15,933 nt of DNA from Hyphomicrobiales bacterium (lineage in GTDB: Bacteria > Pseudomonadota > Alphaproteobacteria > Rhizobiales > Kaistiaceae), in contig JAFKJZ010000339.1 of NCBI GenBank assembly GCA_017305815.1, positions 1 to 15,933 of the forward strand, in the 5' to 3' direction. The translations under genes and the position numbers were made by a program. This document shows, piece after piece, positions 15,209 through 15,933 of this stretch; positions within the stretch are counted from its first letter, which is position 1; each line of letters begins with the position of its first letter. A model generated the notes under the pieces. That model searched no databases. It saw only the letters and a list, made by a program, of their open reading frames with translations, and was not told the origin of the DNA.

Positions 15209-15933
15209 ATGGACCATCGGGCGCGTACGCTGCTCCAGGCCAAATGGATCGTCGGCCACGCCGACGGCAAGCACACGCTGGTGCACCGCGGCGAAATAGT
15301 CTTCGAGGACGGTCAGGTGATCTTCGTCGGCCATGGTTTTCCCGGCGAGGTCGCGCGGCGGATCGACTACGGCAATGCACTGATCAGCCCGGGCTTCATC
15401 GATCTCGACGCCCTTTCCGACCTCGACACCACCGTGTTCTCCTATGACAACCACCCTGACTGGCAGAAGGGCCGCACCTGGCCGCAGAGCTACATGGATC
15501 GCGGGCCGTACGAGATGTACAGCCCGGACGAGCTCGCCTTCCAGAAGCGCCACGCCTTCTCGCGCCTGATCCGCAACGGCATCACCACCGCCATGCCGAT
15601 CGCCTCGCTCTATTACCGGGAATGGGGCGAGACCTATGCGGAGTTCGCGGACGCGGCCCACGCCGCCGCGGATCTCGGTCTCCGCATCTATCTCGGCCCG
15701 GCCTATCGCACCGGCAATCCCGTCGTCGACGACGACGGCGCCATCAGCCTTTATTTCGACGAGCCGCGCGGCCTCGCCGGTCTCGCCGACGCCATCCGCT
15801 TCTGCCTCGATTTCGAGGGCAGGGCAGGGGGACGGATCCGCACCATGCTCGCCCCCGACCGCATCGAGACCTGCACGGCGGAACTGCTGCGCCAGACGGC
15901 CGCCGCCGGGCGCGATCTTGGCGTGCCGGTACG
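15209..15933 (+). CDS. Amidohydrolase-like protein lacking the usual HxH motif, N-terminal part (cut by window edge)
   Basis: The frame is open from ATG 15209 to the right edge (241 complete residues). AAGGA at 15197-15201 is a good ribosome site with a 7-base spacer. The N-terminus (1-60) has the beta-sandwich look of amidohydrolase superfamily proteins, with ISPGFIDLD at 59-67 marking the first strand of the barrel. Here members normally have an HxH metal pair, but this protein has DLDALSDLD (65-73). Other family-like parts follow: RNGITTAMP (122-130), GLRIYLGPAYRTG (157-169) and the stretch ending DLGVPV (236-241). The next metal-binding histidine expected in the family would fall just past the window. 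It is the last visible gene of the transporter operon. It could be a hydrolase with altered metal binding, or a non-catalytic relative. The superfamily call is likely; the activity is unknown. Confidence 0.75.
   Translation, partial: MDHRARTLLQAKWIVGHADGKHTLVHRGEIVFEDGQVIFVGHGFPGEVARRIDYGNALISPGFIDLDALSDLDTTVFSYDNHPDWQKGRTWPQSYMDRGPYEMYSPDELAFQKRHAFSRLIRNGITTAMPIASLYYREWGETYAEFADAAHAAADLGLRIYLGPAYRTGNPVVDDDGAISLYFDEPRGLAGLADAIRFCLDFEGRAGGRIRTMLAPDRIETCTAELLRQTAAAGRDLGVPV

Overview
This window is high-GC chromosomal DNA with ATG/TTG starts and dense, short-overlap gene packing. The linked genes gltX, comEC and lexA, together with an alphaproteobacterial-type SOS box (GTTC-N7-GTTC) in front of lexA, point to an alphaproteobacterium, most likely of the Hyphomicrobiales (Rhizobiales). 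I cannot resolve the genus from the sequence.

Layout. (1) Positions 1-3795 are housekeeping: the 5' part of gltX (minus, cut by the window edge), comEC (plus) and lexA (minus). comEC and lexA converge and their stop codons overlap by 7 bp. The lexA promoter carries one perfect and one near-perfect SOS box. (2) Positions 4023-5676 hold two minus-strand genes for glycosyltransferase-fold proteins overlapping by 14 bp, probably acting on a surface glycan. Upstream lie a CRP-like palindrome and two GC-rich hairpins. (3) Positions 5951-8032 (minus) hold a ROK-family regulator followed by a PIG-L-type deacetylase. (4) Positions 8033-8378 are a 346-bp divergent control region with two TTGACA hexamers facing opposite ways, several symmetric elements and an AT-rich stretch. 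(5) Positions 8379 to the right edge (plus) form one operon: a family 5 periplasmic solute-binding protein, two Dpp/Opp-type permeases, a cytosine-deaminase-like amidohydrolase, two Dpp/Opp-type ATPases, and a second amidohydrolase-like protein cut by the window edge.

How the genes may work together. Parts 3-5 read as one substrate-specific uptake and catabolism locus. The divergent ROK protein would sense the substrate or a product. The five-part ABC importer would bring in a small compound. The PIG-L deacetylase would remove an acyl group, and the CodA-like enzyme would hydrolyse a ring amine or cyclic amide. The last enzyme lacks the usual HxH metal motif at the expected place. The substrate cannot be read from the sequence; an N-acylated amino-sugar-like or amide/heterocycle-containing compound fits the enzyme types but is inference.

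No rRNA, tRNA, insertion sequence, phage gene or CRISPR array was seen.
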